Part shown: positions 39,676 through 48,261 of the stretch, one piece after another
Layout: each line of letters begins with the position of its first letter
Numbering within the stretch: position 1 is the stretch's first letter
Origin: Argonema galeatum A003/A1
Lineage (GTDB): Bacteria > Cyanobacteriota > Cyanobacteriia > Cyanobacteriales > Aerosakkonemataceae
Reading direction: 5' to 3'
NCBI RefSeq assembly: GCF_023333595.1
Contig: NZ_JAIQZM010000034.1
Span: 1-63,292, forward strand
Length of the DNA stretch: 63,292 nucleotides
Made by a program: the position numbers and the translations under genes
The notes under the pieces: generated by a model
What the model was told of the DNA's origin: nothing
Databases searched by the model: none
The model's input: only the letters and a program-made list of their open reading frames with translations

Positions 39676-41757
39676 ATGACTTACACAACCGAACCTGGAA
39701 GTTTCATCAAAGATTTGGATAAAGTTGCCAAAGCCCGTCACGATTTCGCACGCTGTCTCGGTAAAATCGCCACTACTCTCAATGAATCTGAGTCGGAAGG
39801 AGAATCTGCATCTGGTGGACTGGGTTTAGAAAGAGATATAGAAGATATCGATTTAGCCAGAAAAAATTTACAGCACGGTGTATTTCGGCTCCTAATTTTA
39901 GGAGATATGAAACGGGGCAAAAGTACCTTCCTAAATGCCTTAATCGGGGAAAATTTATTGCCCAGCGACGTGAATCCCTGTACGGCAGTGCTAACCGTTC
40001 TCCGTTACGGGCCACAAAAGAAAGTTACCGTCTACTTTAAAGAAGGTAAACTTCCCGAACAGATGGATTTTCCAACTTTTAAACAGCAGTACACAATAGA
40101 AGCTGGGGAAGCTAAGAAACTAGAAGAAGGAAAAAAAATAGCTTTTCCCAATGTGAACTATGCCGTAGTGGAGTATCCATTACCGCTGCTGGAAAAAGGG
40201 ATTGAAATTGTTGACAGTCCGGGGTTAAACGATACAGAAGCGCGAAACGAACTTTCTTTAAGTTACATCAATAATTGCCATGCTATTCTCTTCGTGTTCA
40301 GAGCCGATCAACCTGTGACGATGACAGAGCGTCGTTATTTGGAAAATTACATCAAAGGGCGGGGGTTAACCGTTTTCTTTCTGATCAACGCTTGGGATGA
40401 AATACGCAAGGCGCTGATCGATCCGGATGACACACAAGAGCTGCAAGAAGCTGAAGGGAAAGTGCGTCAAGTTTTTCTAACCCATCTGGCTGAATATTGT
40501 CAAGTCGATGGTTATGATATTTATGATGAACGAGTATTTGAGATTTCTTCGATCAAGGCTTTGCGTCGGCGGGTAAAAAATGCAGATGAGGGTTTGGAAG
40601 GCACTGGATTTACAGAGTTTATGGGTGCCTTAAATACGTTTTTGACTAAGGAACGGGCAGTTGCACAATTACGGCAAGCTAAAATTCTAGCACGTCAAAC
40701 TTACAACCATGTAAACGAAGCGATCGATCGCCGCATCCCTTTGCTAGAAAAGGATGTTGAGGAATTGAAACGGCGGATAAGTTCGGTGGAACCGGAATTT
40801 AAGGAACTGACGGAGATACGCGATCGCTTCAAAGATGAGATTATCAACACGCGAGACAGGAAGGCAAGAGCGATCGCAGATTCTTTTCGCACCTACATTT
40901 TGAATTTAGGCAACACTTTTGAATCAGATTTTTTACGCTATCAGCCTGACATAGGCTTTCTTGATTCTCTTAACAAGGGTAGACGGGAAGAATTTAATGC
41001 CGCATTCAAACAAGCGTTCGAGCAATACGTCAACGATAAAATTTCCGCTTGGGAACTTACAGCCGAACGAGAAATTCAAGATGCCTTCGCGCAACTATCC
41101 CAGAGTGCTTCCCAGTACGGTTCCGCCTATACAAAGGTAGCAAATGTCATCAGTGAAAAGTTGATCGGGCAAAAGGTATTCGCCTCTCAAAATATAGATG
41201 GTGAAGAAAGTTCGCCAGCTTGGGCGAGTTGGGCGATGGGATTTTTCTCATTAGCTTTGGGTAATGTTGCTGGTATAGGGCTTGCTGCGGCAGGATTCGA
41301 TTGGAAAAATATCCTCGTAAACTCTCTAGCCGTAATTGGAATATGGAGCTTTTTATCCATTTTTTCCATTTCCTTCATCGCAGGGCCTGTCGGTCTTCTT
41401 ATACTAGGTTTGGGTGTTGGAGCTTGGCAAGCAGATCAAGCCCGAAAAGAATTGATCAAAGCCACCAAAAAAGAGTTCGTAAAGTATGTTCCGCAAATAG
41501 CGCAGTCACAATGGGAACCAATTCATCAAGCTGTCAAAGATTGTTTTGATGCTTACGATCGCGAAGTCACCAAGCGGATAAATGATGACATTAACTCTCG
41601 ACAAGCTGAATTAGATAATCTACTTCAGCAAAAGCTATCGCGCGAAATTAATCGCGATAAGGAATTAAAGCGTCTGAAAAATGTAGATGCTGAGATTTTA
41701 TCCGAATATCGTAATCTTGAGTCTGTGTATGAGGATTTACTTTCATACCAATCTTAA
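39676..41757 (+). CDS. Bacterial dynamin-like GTPase, BDLP1 type (first of tandem pair)
   Basis: A 693-residue dynamin, the same length as Nostoc punctiforme BDLP1 and very similar to it. P-loop GDMKRGKS at 76-83, switch block NPCTAVLTVLRYG, G3 VDSPGLNDTEA, G4 NAWDE. Long helices follow (neck and trunk), with a hydrophobic paddle near residues 540-580 (NILVNSLAVIGIWSF ... GPVGLLILGLG). It should self-assemble on and remodel membranes on GTP binding. A homologous gene follows after 126 bases, suggesting a hetero-oligomeric pair. Confidence 0.95.
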   Translation: MTYTTEPGSFIKDLDKVAKARHDFARCLGKIATTLNESESEGESASGGLGLERDIEDIDLARKNLQHGVFRLLILGDMKRGKSTFLNALIGENLLPSDVNPCTAVLTVLRYGPQKKVTVYFKEGKLPEQMDFPTFKQQYTIEAGEAKKLEEGKKIAFPNVNYAVVEYPLPLLEKGIEIVDSPGLNDTEARNELSLSYINNCHAILFVFRADQPVTMTERRYLENYIKGRGLTVFFLINAWDEIRKALIDPDDTQELQEAEGKVRQVFLTHLAEYCQVDGYDIYDERVFEISSIKALRRRVKNADEGLEGTGFTEFMGALNTFLTKERAVAQLRQAKILARQTYNHVNEAIDRRIPLLEKDVEELKRRISSVEPEFKELTEIRDRFKDEIINTRDRKARAIADSFRTYILNLGNTFESDFLRYQPDIGFLDSLNKGRREEFNAAFKQAFEQYVNDKISAWELTAEREIQDAFAQLSQSASQYGSAYTKVANVISEKLIGQKVFASQNIDGEESSPAWASWAMGFFSLALGNVAGIGLAAAGFDWKNILVNSLAVIGIWSFLSIFSISFIAGPVGLLILGLGVGAWQADQARKELIKATKKEFVKYVPQIAQSQWEPIHQAVKDCFDAYDREVTKRINDDINSRQAELDNLLQQKLSREINRDKELKRLKNVDAEILSEYRNLESVYEDLLSYQS

Positions 41758-41883
41758 CCAGAGGCGACACTGTTCTTGTGGGATGGGCGTCTCGCCCGTC
41801 CCCACAAACTCAAGGGCAGGCGATACGCCTTGCCCCTGCCCCACAAGATTTATCTCTTCAGTCCCTAATAAGGTGAAATAAAC
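41758..41883. repeat. Spacer between tandem dynamin genes with palindrome
   Basis: The gap holds TTGTGGGATGGGCGTCTCGCCCGTCCCCACAA-like DNA near 41776-41808, a hairpin whose GGGCGTCTCGCCCGT core recurs at about 55694-55710. A second C-rich phrase follows. It may attenuate readthrough between the two genes. Confidence 0.6.
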
Positions 41884-43962
41884 ATGAGTTACAAAGTTGA
41901 AACCGATCGCTTTCTCAAAGATTTGGAAAAAGTCGCCCAAGCGCGAGCTGAAGTATCCACATCTCTTGGCAGAATGGCCCAAACAATAGAGCAAGCCGAA
42001 TCGCAAGGAAAACAAACCTCTGGCGGACTCGGTTTAGAAAGAGAAATAGAAGACATCAAAGTAGCCAGTAAAAATTTAAGCAAGGGTGTATTTCGGCTGA
42101 TGGTTTTAGGGGATATGAAACGGGGCAAAAGCACGTTTCTCAACGCTTTAATCGGTGAAAACTTATTACCGAGTGACGTAAATCCCTGCACGGCATTGCT
42201 AACAGTTCTCCGATATGGGCCAGAAAAGAAAGTAACTGTTCACTTTAAGGATGGTAAAAGTCCCAAACAGCTTAATTTTAAGAGTTTTAAGCAGGACTAC
42301 ACAATTGACCCCGCAGAGGCAAAGAAACTCGAACAAGAGAAAAAGCAAGCCTTTCCTGATGTTGACTATGCTGTAGTCGAGTATCCGTTACCTTTGCTGG
42401 AAAAAGGTGTGGAAATTGTTGATAGTCCCGGATTGAATGATACAGAAGCGCGAAATGAATTATCGCTGGGTTATATCAATAACTGCCATGCAATTTTGTT
42501 TGTTTTGAGAGCATCGCAACCTTGCACTTTGGGAGAGCGTCGCTATCTTGAAAATTACATCAAAGGTCGAGGGTTGAGCGTCTTCTTTCTAGTCAATGCT
42601 TGGGATCAAGTGCGAGAGAGTTTGATTGACCCTGACGACACGCAAGAATTGCAAGAAGCTGAGGGGAGATTGCGGCAGGTTTTCAAAGCTAACCTAGCTG
42701 AATATTGCGTTGTTGATGGTTATGATGTTTATGATGAACGAGTGTTTGAAGTTTCCGCAATTAAAGCGTTGCGTCGGCGGATGAAAGATGCCTCCGCTTC
42801 TCTGGAAGGGACTGGTTTTACAGAGTTTATGGGCGCACTAAACACATTTTTGACCAAGGAAAGAGCTATTTCGGAAATACGGCAAGCTAGAACTCTAGCA
42901 CGCCAAACTTCTAACCGCGTTTGCGAAGCGATCGAACGTCGTGTACCATTGCTGGAGCAAAATGTCAAGGAATTGAAAGAAAGGATTAATTCGGTTGAGC
43001 CAGAGTTTAATAAACTGACTAAGATTGGGGATGAATTCAAGCAGGAAATTAAAGCGATTCGCGATAGTAAGGCGAGAGGAATTGCAGATTCTTTTCGCAC
43101 TTACGTCCTCAACTTGGGCAACAGCTTTGAAACCGATTTCATGCGCTATCAACCAGAACTAAGATTTACGGATTTCTTTAGCCAAGGTAAACGAGAAGCG
43201 TTTGAAGCGGGACTCAAACAGGCATTCGAGCAATACATCACCGACAAACTTTCAGCTTGGAGTATTACCGCTGAAAAAGAGATAAATGCAGCCTTCTCCC
43301 AGCTAGCCAAAAGTGCGGAAAATTATGGCGCTTCTTACAATAAAGTAACAGACAAAATTACCGAAAAGCTAACTGGACAAAAGGTACAACCTACCATAAG
43401 CACAACGCCTGAAGATAATTCTCCTACTTGGGCAAAATGGGCGATGGGACTTTTTTCCTTAGCGCGGGGTAATATTGCTGGCGTCGCAATGGCGGGAGCG
43501 GGATTTGATTGGAAAAATATCCTGCTGAATTTGATTACTGTGTTTAGCATCAGTACCATTATTGCTACTTTTACCGGGATTATTTTAGGACCGTTGTATT
43601 TAGCATTATTGGGAATGGGTGTAGGTGTTTTGCAAGCAGATCAAGCTCGTAAAGAATTGGTGAAAGCTGCCAAAAAAGAGTTGGTGAAATATTTGCCGCA
43701 GGTGGCAGATCAGCAATGGCAACCGATTCACGATGCAGTCAAAGAATGTTTCGATGTGTATGAAAAAGAAGTGAGCGATCGCATTAACGATGATATTAAA
43801 TCCCGCAAAGCCGAGTTAGACAATCTGCTTCAGCAAAAAGAATCCCGTGAAATCGATCGTAAAACTGAATTAGAGCGTCTCAAGAAAATTGAATCAGATG
43901 TTTCTTCTGAATCGCAAAGTATTGAGAGTGTGTATCAGAATTTCTTGGCATCTGTTGGGTGA
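41884..43962 (+). CDS. Bacterial dynamin-like GTPase, BDLP1 type (second of tandem pair)
   Basis: A 692-residue paralogue of the preceding gene with the same residue numbering for the P-loop (76-83). G3 is VDSPGLNDTEA and G4 NAWDQ. The stretch NNCHAILFVLRASQPCTLGERRYLENYIKGRG is closer to Nostoc BDLP1 than the first copy is. The paddle (NILLNLITVFSISTIIATFTGIILGPLYLALLGMG) differs most between the two. Tandem bacterial dynamins often work as unequal partners, and some act in membrane repair or phage tolerance. Confidence 0.95.
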   Translation: MSYKVETDRFLKDLEKVAQARAEVSTSLGRMAQTIEQAESQGKQTSGGLGLEREIEDIKVASKNLSKGVFRLMVLGDMKRGKSTFLNALIGENLLPSDVNPCTALLTVLRYGPEKKVTVHFKDGKSPKQLNFKSFKQDYTIDPAEAKKLEQEKKQAFPDVDYAVVEYPLPLLEKGVEIVDSPGLNDTEARNELSLGYINNCHAILFVLRASQPCTLGERRYLENYIKGRGLSVFFLVNAWDQVRESLIDPDDTQELQEAEGRLRQVFKANLAEYCVVDGYDVYDERVFEVSAIKALRRRMKDASASLEGTGFTEFMGALNTFLTKERAISEIRQARTLARQTSNRVCEAIERRVPLLEQNVKELKERINSVEPEFNKLTKIGDEFKQEIKAIRDSKARGIADSFRTYVLNLGNSFETDFMRYQPELRFTDFFSQGKREAFEAGLKQAFEQYITDKLSAWSITAEKEINAAFSQLAKSAENYGASYNKVTDKITEKLTGQKVQPTISTTPEDNSPTWAKWAMGLFSLARGNIAGVAMAGAGFDWKNILLNLITVFSISTIIATFTGIILGPLYLALLGMGVGVLQADQARKELVKAAKKELVKYLPQVADQQWQPIHDAVKECFDVYEKEVSDRINDDIKSRKAELDNLLQQKESREIDRKTELERLKKIESDVSSESQSIESVYQNFLASVG

Positions 43963-44225
43963 ACCCCACCCCCCAACCCCCTCCCCGTCAACGGGGAGGG
44001 GGAGTAAGAGGGAGAAAGAGACAGAAGGAGGGGAAAGGAGTTAGAAGCAGATAAAAGCAGGTATAAGCAGATAAAAGCAGGTATAAGCAGATAAAAGCAG
44101 GTATAAGGAGGGAGAGAGGGAGAAAGAGGTAGAAGGAGCTAGAAAGAGGTAGAAGGAGGCAGAAAGAGGAGGAGAAATACGCCCCTCCCCGCAGGCGGGG
44201 AGGGGTTGGGGGTGGGGTCAAAACT
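43963..44225. repeat. Tandem-repeat island flanked by inverted C/G-rich hairpins
   Basis: The left edge (about 43963-44005) is a C-rich to G-rich hairpin; the right edge (about 44180-44219) is its inverted counterpart. Between them are purine-rich words (AGAAGGAG, GGGAGAAAGAG) and three perfect 20-bp copies of AGCAGATAAAAGCAGGTATA at 44046-44105. The opposite strand is open for about 90 codons only because the repeat lacks stops; it is not a gene. Confidence 0.85.
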
Positions 44226-44252
44226 ATTAGCAAACAAATGGAGGTTTTACAA

Positions 44253-44801
44253 ATGAACAATTTGCCAGGATGGATTCCTAAACCTAGCTCGTGGTTGAGT
44301 GCAGTTCTCTTAATTTTGCTCGTGAGGGGGATTGCAGTTGCGATCGGGAGAATTTTTGAAATGGGCTATTCCCTGATGGATCTTTCACCCAAGATGCAAA
44401 TATTGTTATATTTTGCACTATTACTTTCGCCTATTCCCGTCGTTGCGATCGCACACCATTGGCTGAACGTATTTCTCGATCGCTATTCGCCCAATACGCG
44501 ATCGCCAGAACTGGGCAAAATTGAGGGAATACTCCCCGGTTTAATGAGTTGGTGGGAGGGATTGTATGGCTGGATGACGATCGCACTCGCAATGCTCTTA
44601 AGTGGTATGATTCGGTTCATGTTCTTTTTCTCGTATGACTCACTATACGAAATGCTTGGCTGGTGGGATGAACTGAGAAATTTTTTCACAATTTATACGT
44701 TGATCCGGGTAGTTGCAGCCGCATACCTTTACGAATTTGAACATACAGTGCGGCATCATTTGATGGCGGCGGGTGCTGCAAATCAGAGCGAGCGGGAATA
44801 A
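44253..44801 (+). CDS. Hypothetical multi-pass membrane protein
   Basis: A 182-residue protein with about four hydrophobic segments (approximate residues 13-33, 45-66, 100-123, 142-160), Trp-rich near SWWEGLYGWMTI and with a short charged tail. ATG 44253 is preferred because GGAGGT lies at 44240-44245; the in-frame ATG at 44238 overlaps that site. It lies between two dynamin loci. I do not recognise the family; a membrane partner for the dynamins is possible but unproven. Confidence 0.65.
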   Translation: MNNLPGWIPKPSSWLSAVLLILLVRGIAVAIGRIFEMGYSLMDLSPKMQILLYFALLLSPIPVVAIAHHWLNVFLDRYSPNTRSPELGKIEGILPGLMSWWEGLYGWMTIALAMLLSGMIRFMFFFSYDSLYEMLGWWDELRNFFTIYTLIRVVAAAYLYEFEHTVRHHLMAAGAANQSERE

Positions 44802-44803
44802 TA

Positions 44804-44905
44804 TTAGTAGTAAGGACTGAAGTCCTTAGCCAATAGATTTTAAAGGACTTCAGTCCTTACTACTAACAAATTTAAATTTTTAATATAGCAACCGCCTTGG
44901 CGGTT
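44804..44905. repeat. 24-bp inverted repeat plus copy of the ATAGCAACCGCC element
   Basis: Arms 44804-44827 and 44843-44866 (TTAGTAGTAAGGACTGAAGTCCTT and complement) are exact around a 15-base loop, and each arm has an internal palindrome AAGGACTgAAGTCCTT. At 44883-44905 lies TATAGCAACCGCCTTGGCGGTT, the same element as at 19815 and 19955. The hairpin may terminate the membrane protein gene. Confidence 0.85.
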
Positions 44906-44986
44906 AAGACATTCTGAATTCCTGAAACGTTGGCGGATTCTAAACACTTCTTCCCCTAGTCCCTAGCTATAACTAGATTTCCTGAA

Positions 44987-45853
44987 ATGCCGATTAACCC
45001 CAATCTTAGCTACCGGACTCAATCAGTCGATACTTCTATTGAAGCTGAGCAAGTACAGTTTAGACTCTGGCGAAAAATGACGCCTGCACAAAAAGAAGCT
45101 CTCTTTAGGCGTGTAGCCAAACGAGGGCCAACATTAGCGTTGATGGGCATTAAAACTCAGTATCCCAATGCCTCAAAAGATGTTGTGAGACAGCAATACA
45201 TCAGGAAGCGTTTAGGACAAGAAGTGGCTCATTTATTGTCTGAATTGAACTATAAAGGAGAGCTAATGATAGAAGATCCAATTTGGCTAGCACACCTACT
45301 GGCAGTTATTTTAAACTCGTTGAATATCCCTTACTATGTAGGTGGTTCCGTAGCCAGTTCGCTGCAAGGAGAAGTGAGATATACCGAAGATTTAGACTTA
45401 GTAGTAAATATTCAACCTACCCAGATTCAGCCGCTAATTGACGCAATGGCAGGACAATTTTATATCAGTGAGGTAGCTGTAGAAGATGCCATGAGTGGCA
45501 GGACTTTATCGTTTAATGTCATCCACCTGACGACAACGGAGAAAGCCGACATCTTTGTGATGCGCGATGATGAATTTTCTCGCTCTAAAATGGCGCGTCG
45601 TCAGCTTCACATTCCTGACGGCGATATTGACAAATGTTTTTATGTGTGTACACCTGAAGATACGGTGTTGCAGAAACTGGTTTGGTTTCGGATGACTGCT
45701 AGGGAGTCCCAAAAGCAATGGCGGGACATTTTAGGCGTGCTGAAGCTACAGGGGGAACGACTGGATTTTGAGTATCTCAACCAATGGGCGCAGGCGCTAC
45801 AATTAACAGAGCTACTAGCACAAGCTTTGCGTGAAGCTGGTTTGTCAGGTTGA
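44987..45853 (+). CDS. Nucleotidyltransferase-fold protein (DUF6036-like)
   Basis: A 288-residue protein. The N-terminal 100 residues are helical and basic. The nucleotidyltransferase core is VGGSVASSLQGEVRYTEDLDLVV near residues 118-140, giving the GG...DxD pattern, with a third acidic residue likely in KADIFVM near 187. The remainder is a helical domain (EDTVLQKLVWFRMTARESQKQWRDILGVL) as in AbiEii-like and DUF6036 enzymes. Some relatives modify tRNA as toxins. It precedes the third dynamin by 107 bases. Function is unknown. Confidence 0.75.
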   Translation: MPINPNLSYRTQSVDTSIEAEQVQFRLWRKMTPAQKEALFRRVAKRGPTLALMGIKTQYPNASKDVVRQQYIRKRLGQEVAHLLSELNYKGELMIEDPIWLAHLLAVILNSLNIPYYVGGSVASSLQGEVRYTEDLDLVVNIQPTQIQPLIDAMAGQFYISEVAVEDAMSGRTLSFNVIHLTTTEKADIFVMRDDEFSRSKMARRQLHIPDGDIDKCFYVCTPEDTVLQKLVWFRMTARESQKQWRDILGVLKLQGERLDFEYLNQWAQALQLTELLAQALREAGLSG

Positions 45854-45960
45854 AAATTGCGATCGCCCACTTCAAGCGCAGTAGGAAAAAGGTAAGAATA
45901 ACTTTTTATTTTCAATTTTATGGATTAGATAACGCACAGAATAGGAGCCGATAGAATAGT

Positions 45961-47634
45961 ATGCAACAGCAGGAAGTTCATCATAACCTTCAAAATAGTC
46001 TCAAGTCAGCATTAGGTTTGCTGGAAATCGATCCAAAATCCCAGCTTTATCAAGATGTCACATCTGTCTGCAACCATCTTGCCAATCCCGGTTTTCGGAT
46101 TGCTGTTTTTGGCCCTTTTAATTACGGCAAATCAACCCTAATCAATGCCATCCTGGGAAACCGTGCCTTACCAATTGATATTATTCCCACGACGGGTGCT
46201 GCCATTTATGTCAAATATGGCAATGAGCTACGAACTCAGATTGAAATGTTAAATGGCAGACAAATCAACGAAAGCGGTACGGAAATTCTCAAGCAGTTTG
46301 CTATCCTAGATGGCGATCGCAGAATGAGGGATGATGTCGCCTCTGTGCAGGTTTTCTGTCCTCACCCATTCCTGCAAAATGGCGTAGAACTGCTGGATTT
46401 ACCGGGAACGAACGATCGCGAAGAACAGGATAACTTAGTCCGCGACAAACTCCTGACCGCAGATTTAATTGTTCAGGTGTTGGATGCTCGTCAGTTGATG
46501 ACTTTAGGCGAACGGGAAAAGTTGCGGGATTGGTTGAGCGATCGCGAGATTAAAACAGTACTTTTTGTTGTTAATTTCGTTAATTTACTGGAACCAGAAG
46601 ACCAAAAAGAAGTGTACAAACGTTTGCGATTTGTAGCGGAAAGTTTTCGGGCAGATTTACCACCAAATATCAGTAATCTATACCGCGTTGATGCACTCCC
46701 TGCATTGAGATCAAGATTAAAAGGAGATGTAGCGGCTGCACAAAGTAGCGGACTGGCTAGTTTTGAATCTGCACTGCAAAGTATTTTGGCAGTAAAACAG
46801 GAAAATATGGGCGATGTTCGGCTTCCGCGTGTGGTAGCTTTAGCTTCTCAAATTCAACAATCCTTACAAGCAAAAGCTCAAGCCATTTCCACCGAAGTAG
46901 AAGCCTCTAAAAACAAGCGCCAAGCTAAAATTGAAATCCAACAAAAAGCCGAAAAACTAATTAAACAAGGCTTTGCCGCTAGCGTTACCGAATTGCGAGA
47001 CTGGTTGAACGCGCAAACACTTGTATATCGCTATCAATCCGAAGCCGGAGCAGCACTTGGGCACAATCAATTTAGCACCTGGGAAAGAGACTTTTTTAAA
47101 CCAAAAGTTGTACAACTTCAACAGGCAGTGGTAAAATGGGTTATGCAAGCTTGTGACTTTTTTAATCATCCTCAACCTGAAGATTTATCAATTTCTTTTC
47201 CAACCCACCCACAAGTAACTTTACCAAATCAACCAGCAGCTTCAGATAGTTTAAGCGATACTGCTTCAGTAGGTGTAGCAACTGGTTTGGGTTGGGTTTT
47301 GGGAGGCCCTGTAGGAGCAGCAGTTGTTGGTGGTGCTGCCTATCTTTTGAATAAGAATGTAAAACAAGACAAGCAAGAATCTTCAGAAGAAGTTTATCAA
47401 AATCAGGTAGCACAAATTTATGCTGATGCTGCTAAAGAGTATCTGAATCGCTTCAGTAGTGAAGCTCTTTTAGCGCTGCGGCAATATGAAGAAAAAGCCG
47501 CAAAAGTCATTAATTTTCAAGTGCCTGACGAGCCAATAGAGCTTAGTAGCAAGCGTTATCAGCTAAATTCATTAAACGCTTGCTTGGAGAATCTCGATCG
47601 AGAATTGGAATCTGTCAGAGCAAGTTTGGGTTAG
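45961..47634 (+). CDS. Dynamin-like GTPase (third, divergent)
   Basis: A 557-residue GTPase. P-loop GPFNYGKS at 51-58, switch I with Thr (IIPTTGAAIYVKYG), G3 LDLPGTNDREE and an unusual G4 region VVNFVNLLEPED with no clear NKxD. Long helices follow (residues about 270-400), then a glycine-rich hydrophobic segment (VGVATGLGWVLGGPVGAAVVGGAAYLL, about 440-470) that could insert in the membrane. It is not a close paralogue of the tandem BDLP1 pair 2 kb upstream. Three dynamins within 8 kb suggests a shared membrane role. Confidence 0.85.
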   Translation: MQQQEVHHNLQNSLKSALGLLEIDPKSQLYQDVTSVCNHLANPGFRIAVFGPFNYGKSTLINAILGNRALPIDIIPTTGAAIYVKYGNELRTQIEMLNGRQINESGTEILKQFAILDGDRRMRDDVASVQVFCPHPFLQNGVELLDLPGTNDREEQDNLVRDKLLTADLIVQVLDARQLMTLGEREKLRDWLSDREIKTVLFVVNFVNLLEPEDQKEVYKRLRFVAESFRADLPPNISNLYRVDALPALRSRLKGDVAAAQSSGLASFESALQSILAVKQENMGDVRLPRVVALASQIQQSLQAKAQAISTEVEASKNKRQAKIEIQQKAEKLIKQGFAASVTELRDWLNAQTLVYRYQSEAGAALGHNQFSTWERDFFKPKVVQLQQAVVKWVMQACDFFNHPQPEDLSISFPTHPQVTLPNQPAASDSLSDTASVGVATGLGWVLGGPVGAAVVGGAAYLLNKNVKQDKQESSEEVYQNQVAQIYADAAKEYLNRFSSEALLALRQYEEKAAKVINFQVPDEPIELSSKRYQLNSLNACLENLDRELESVRASLG

Positions 47635-48025
47635 GCGATCGCTTACAGACAACTTGCCAACTTCCTCTTTGAGTTCTTGCAGTGGCATAGAGTTACTCCA
47701 ACATCTGCTGGTATCCTAATTCTAGTATGTGCGATCGCACTTGTTGATCTCTCCCCCAACTCCTCTCCTGCGAGGAGAGGGTAGCAAGAATTCTCCCCCT
47801 TACGAGTGAGGGAAGGGGGTTGGGGGGTTAGGTTTTTCGAGGATGTAGGAAAGTGCGATCGCCCCTAAACCAACCTCTACCAAAAAGTGCTATAATCAAC
47901 TATAGTCTGTAGAGTGCGCTGGAACGATGACTTTTTTGGTCTGAGGCAGTCTAACACATCGGCGATCGCACTTCTTTAGTACGTATAAAGAGTGTTTAGT
48001 TTGTAAGCTTTATAGGTATTAGCAC
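47635..48025. other. Intergenic region with C/G-rich inverted repeat
   Basis: No gene is seen in 391 bases. Positions about 47751-47842 hold CTCCCCCAACTCCTCTCC... and GGAAGGGGGTTGGGGGGTTAGG, an inverted repeat of the family found at 1.4, 35.5 and 44 kb. Several HIP1-like octamers are present. The promoter of the following small gene should lie near 47950-48020. Confidence 0.55.
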
Positions 48026-48226
48026 ATGAAATGGTTGAAATGGTTAATAACAAGTTTAAAAAAAGGATGGCAGAAAGCAACTGTTATCGCCCTGGTAGCT
48101 TTGATTGTGCAAATCATCCAAGCCTTCCAATCATCCCCACAAGGAAATTGCAACAATTCTAAGTTTCAACTAGACCATCATTCATCTGTCAATTGCGGGA
48201 GCATTACAACTAATACTGAACGATAA
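48026..48226 (+). CDS. Small single-pass membrane protein with NCxxS...NCG motif
   Basis: A 66-residue protein: basic amphipathic start (KWLKWLITSLKKGWQK), one membrane segment (about 18-35) and an extracytoplasmic tail with GNCNNSKFQLDHHSSVNCGSI. The paired-cysteine pattern NCxxS-x(n)-SxxNCGxI reappears in the next gene. It is too short for the family to be clear. It probably forms a unit with the gene 35 bases downstream. Confidence 0.6.
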   Translation: MKWLKWLITSLKKGWQKATVIALVALIVQIIQAFQSSPQGNCNNSKFQLDHHSSVNCGSITTNTER

Positions 48227-48261
48227 TGACAAATTGAGAGAATTAAAACTATTAATTAAAT

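Noticed and set aside
44046..44105. Possible CRISPR array
   Set aside because: Three identical 20-bp units are directly adjacent with no spacers, so this is a simple tandem repeat. No cas genes or spaced repeats were seen anywhere in the window.
43988..44260. 90-codon open frame on the minus strand, rich in Leu, Phe and Ser
   Set aside because: It is the reverse reading of purine-rich tandem repeats and C/G hairpins; there is no ribosome-binding site and no protein-like pattern.
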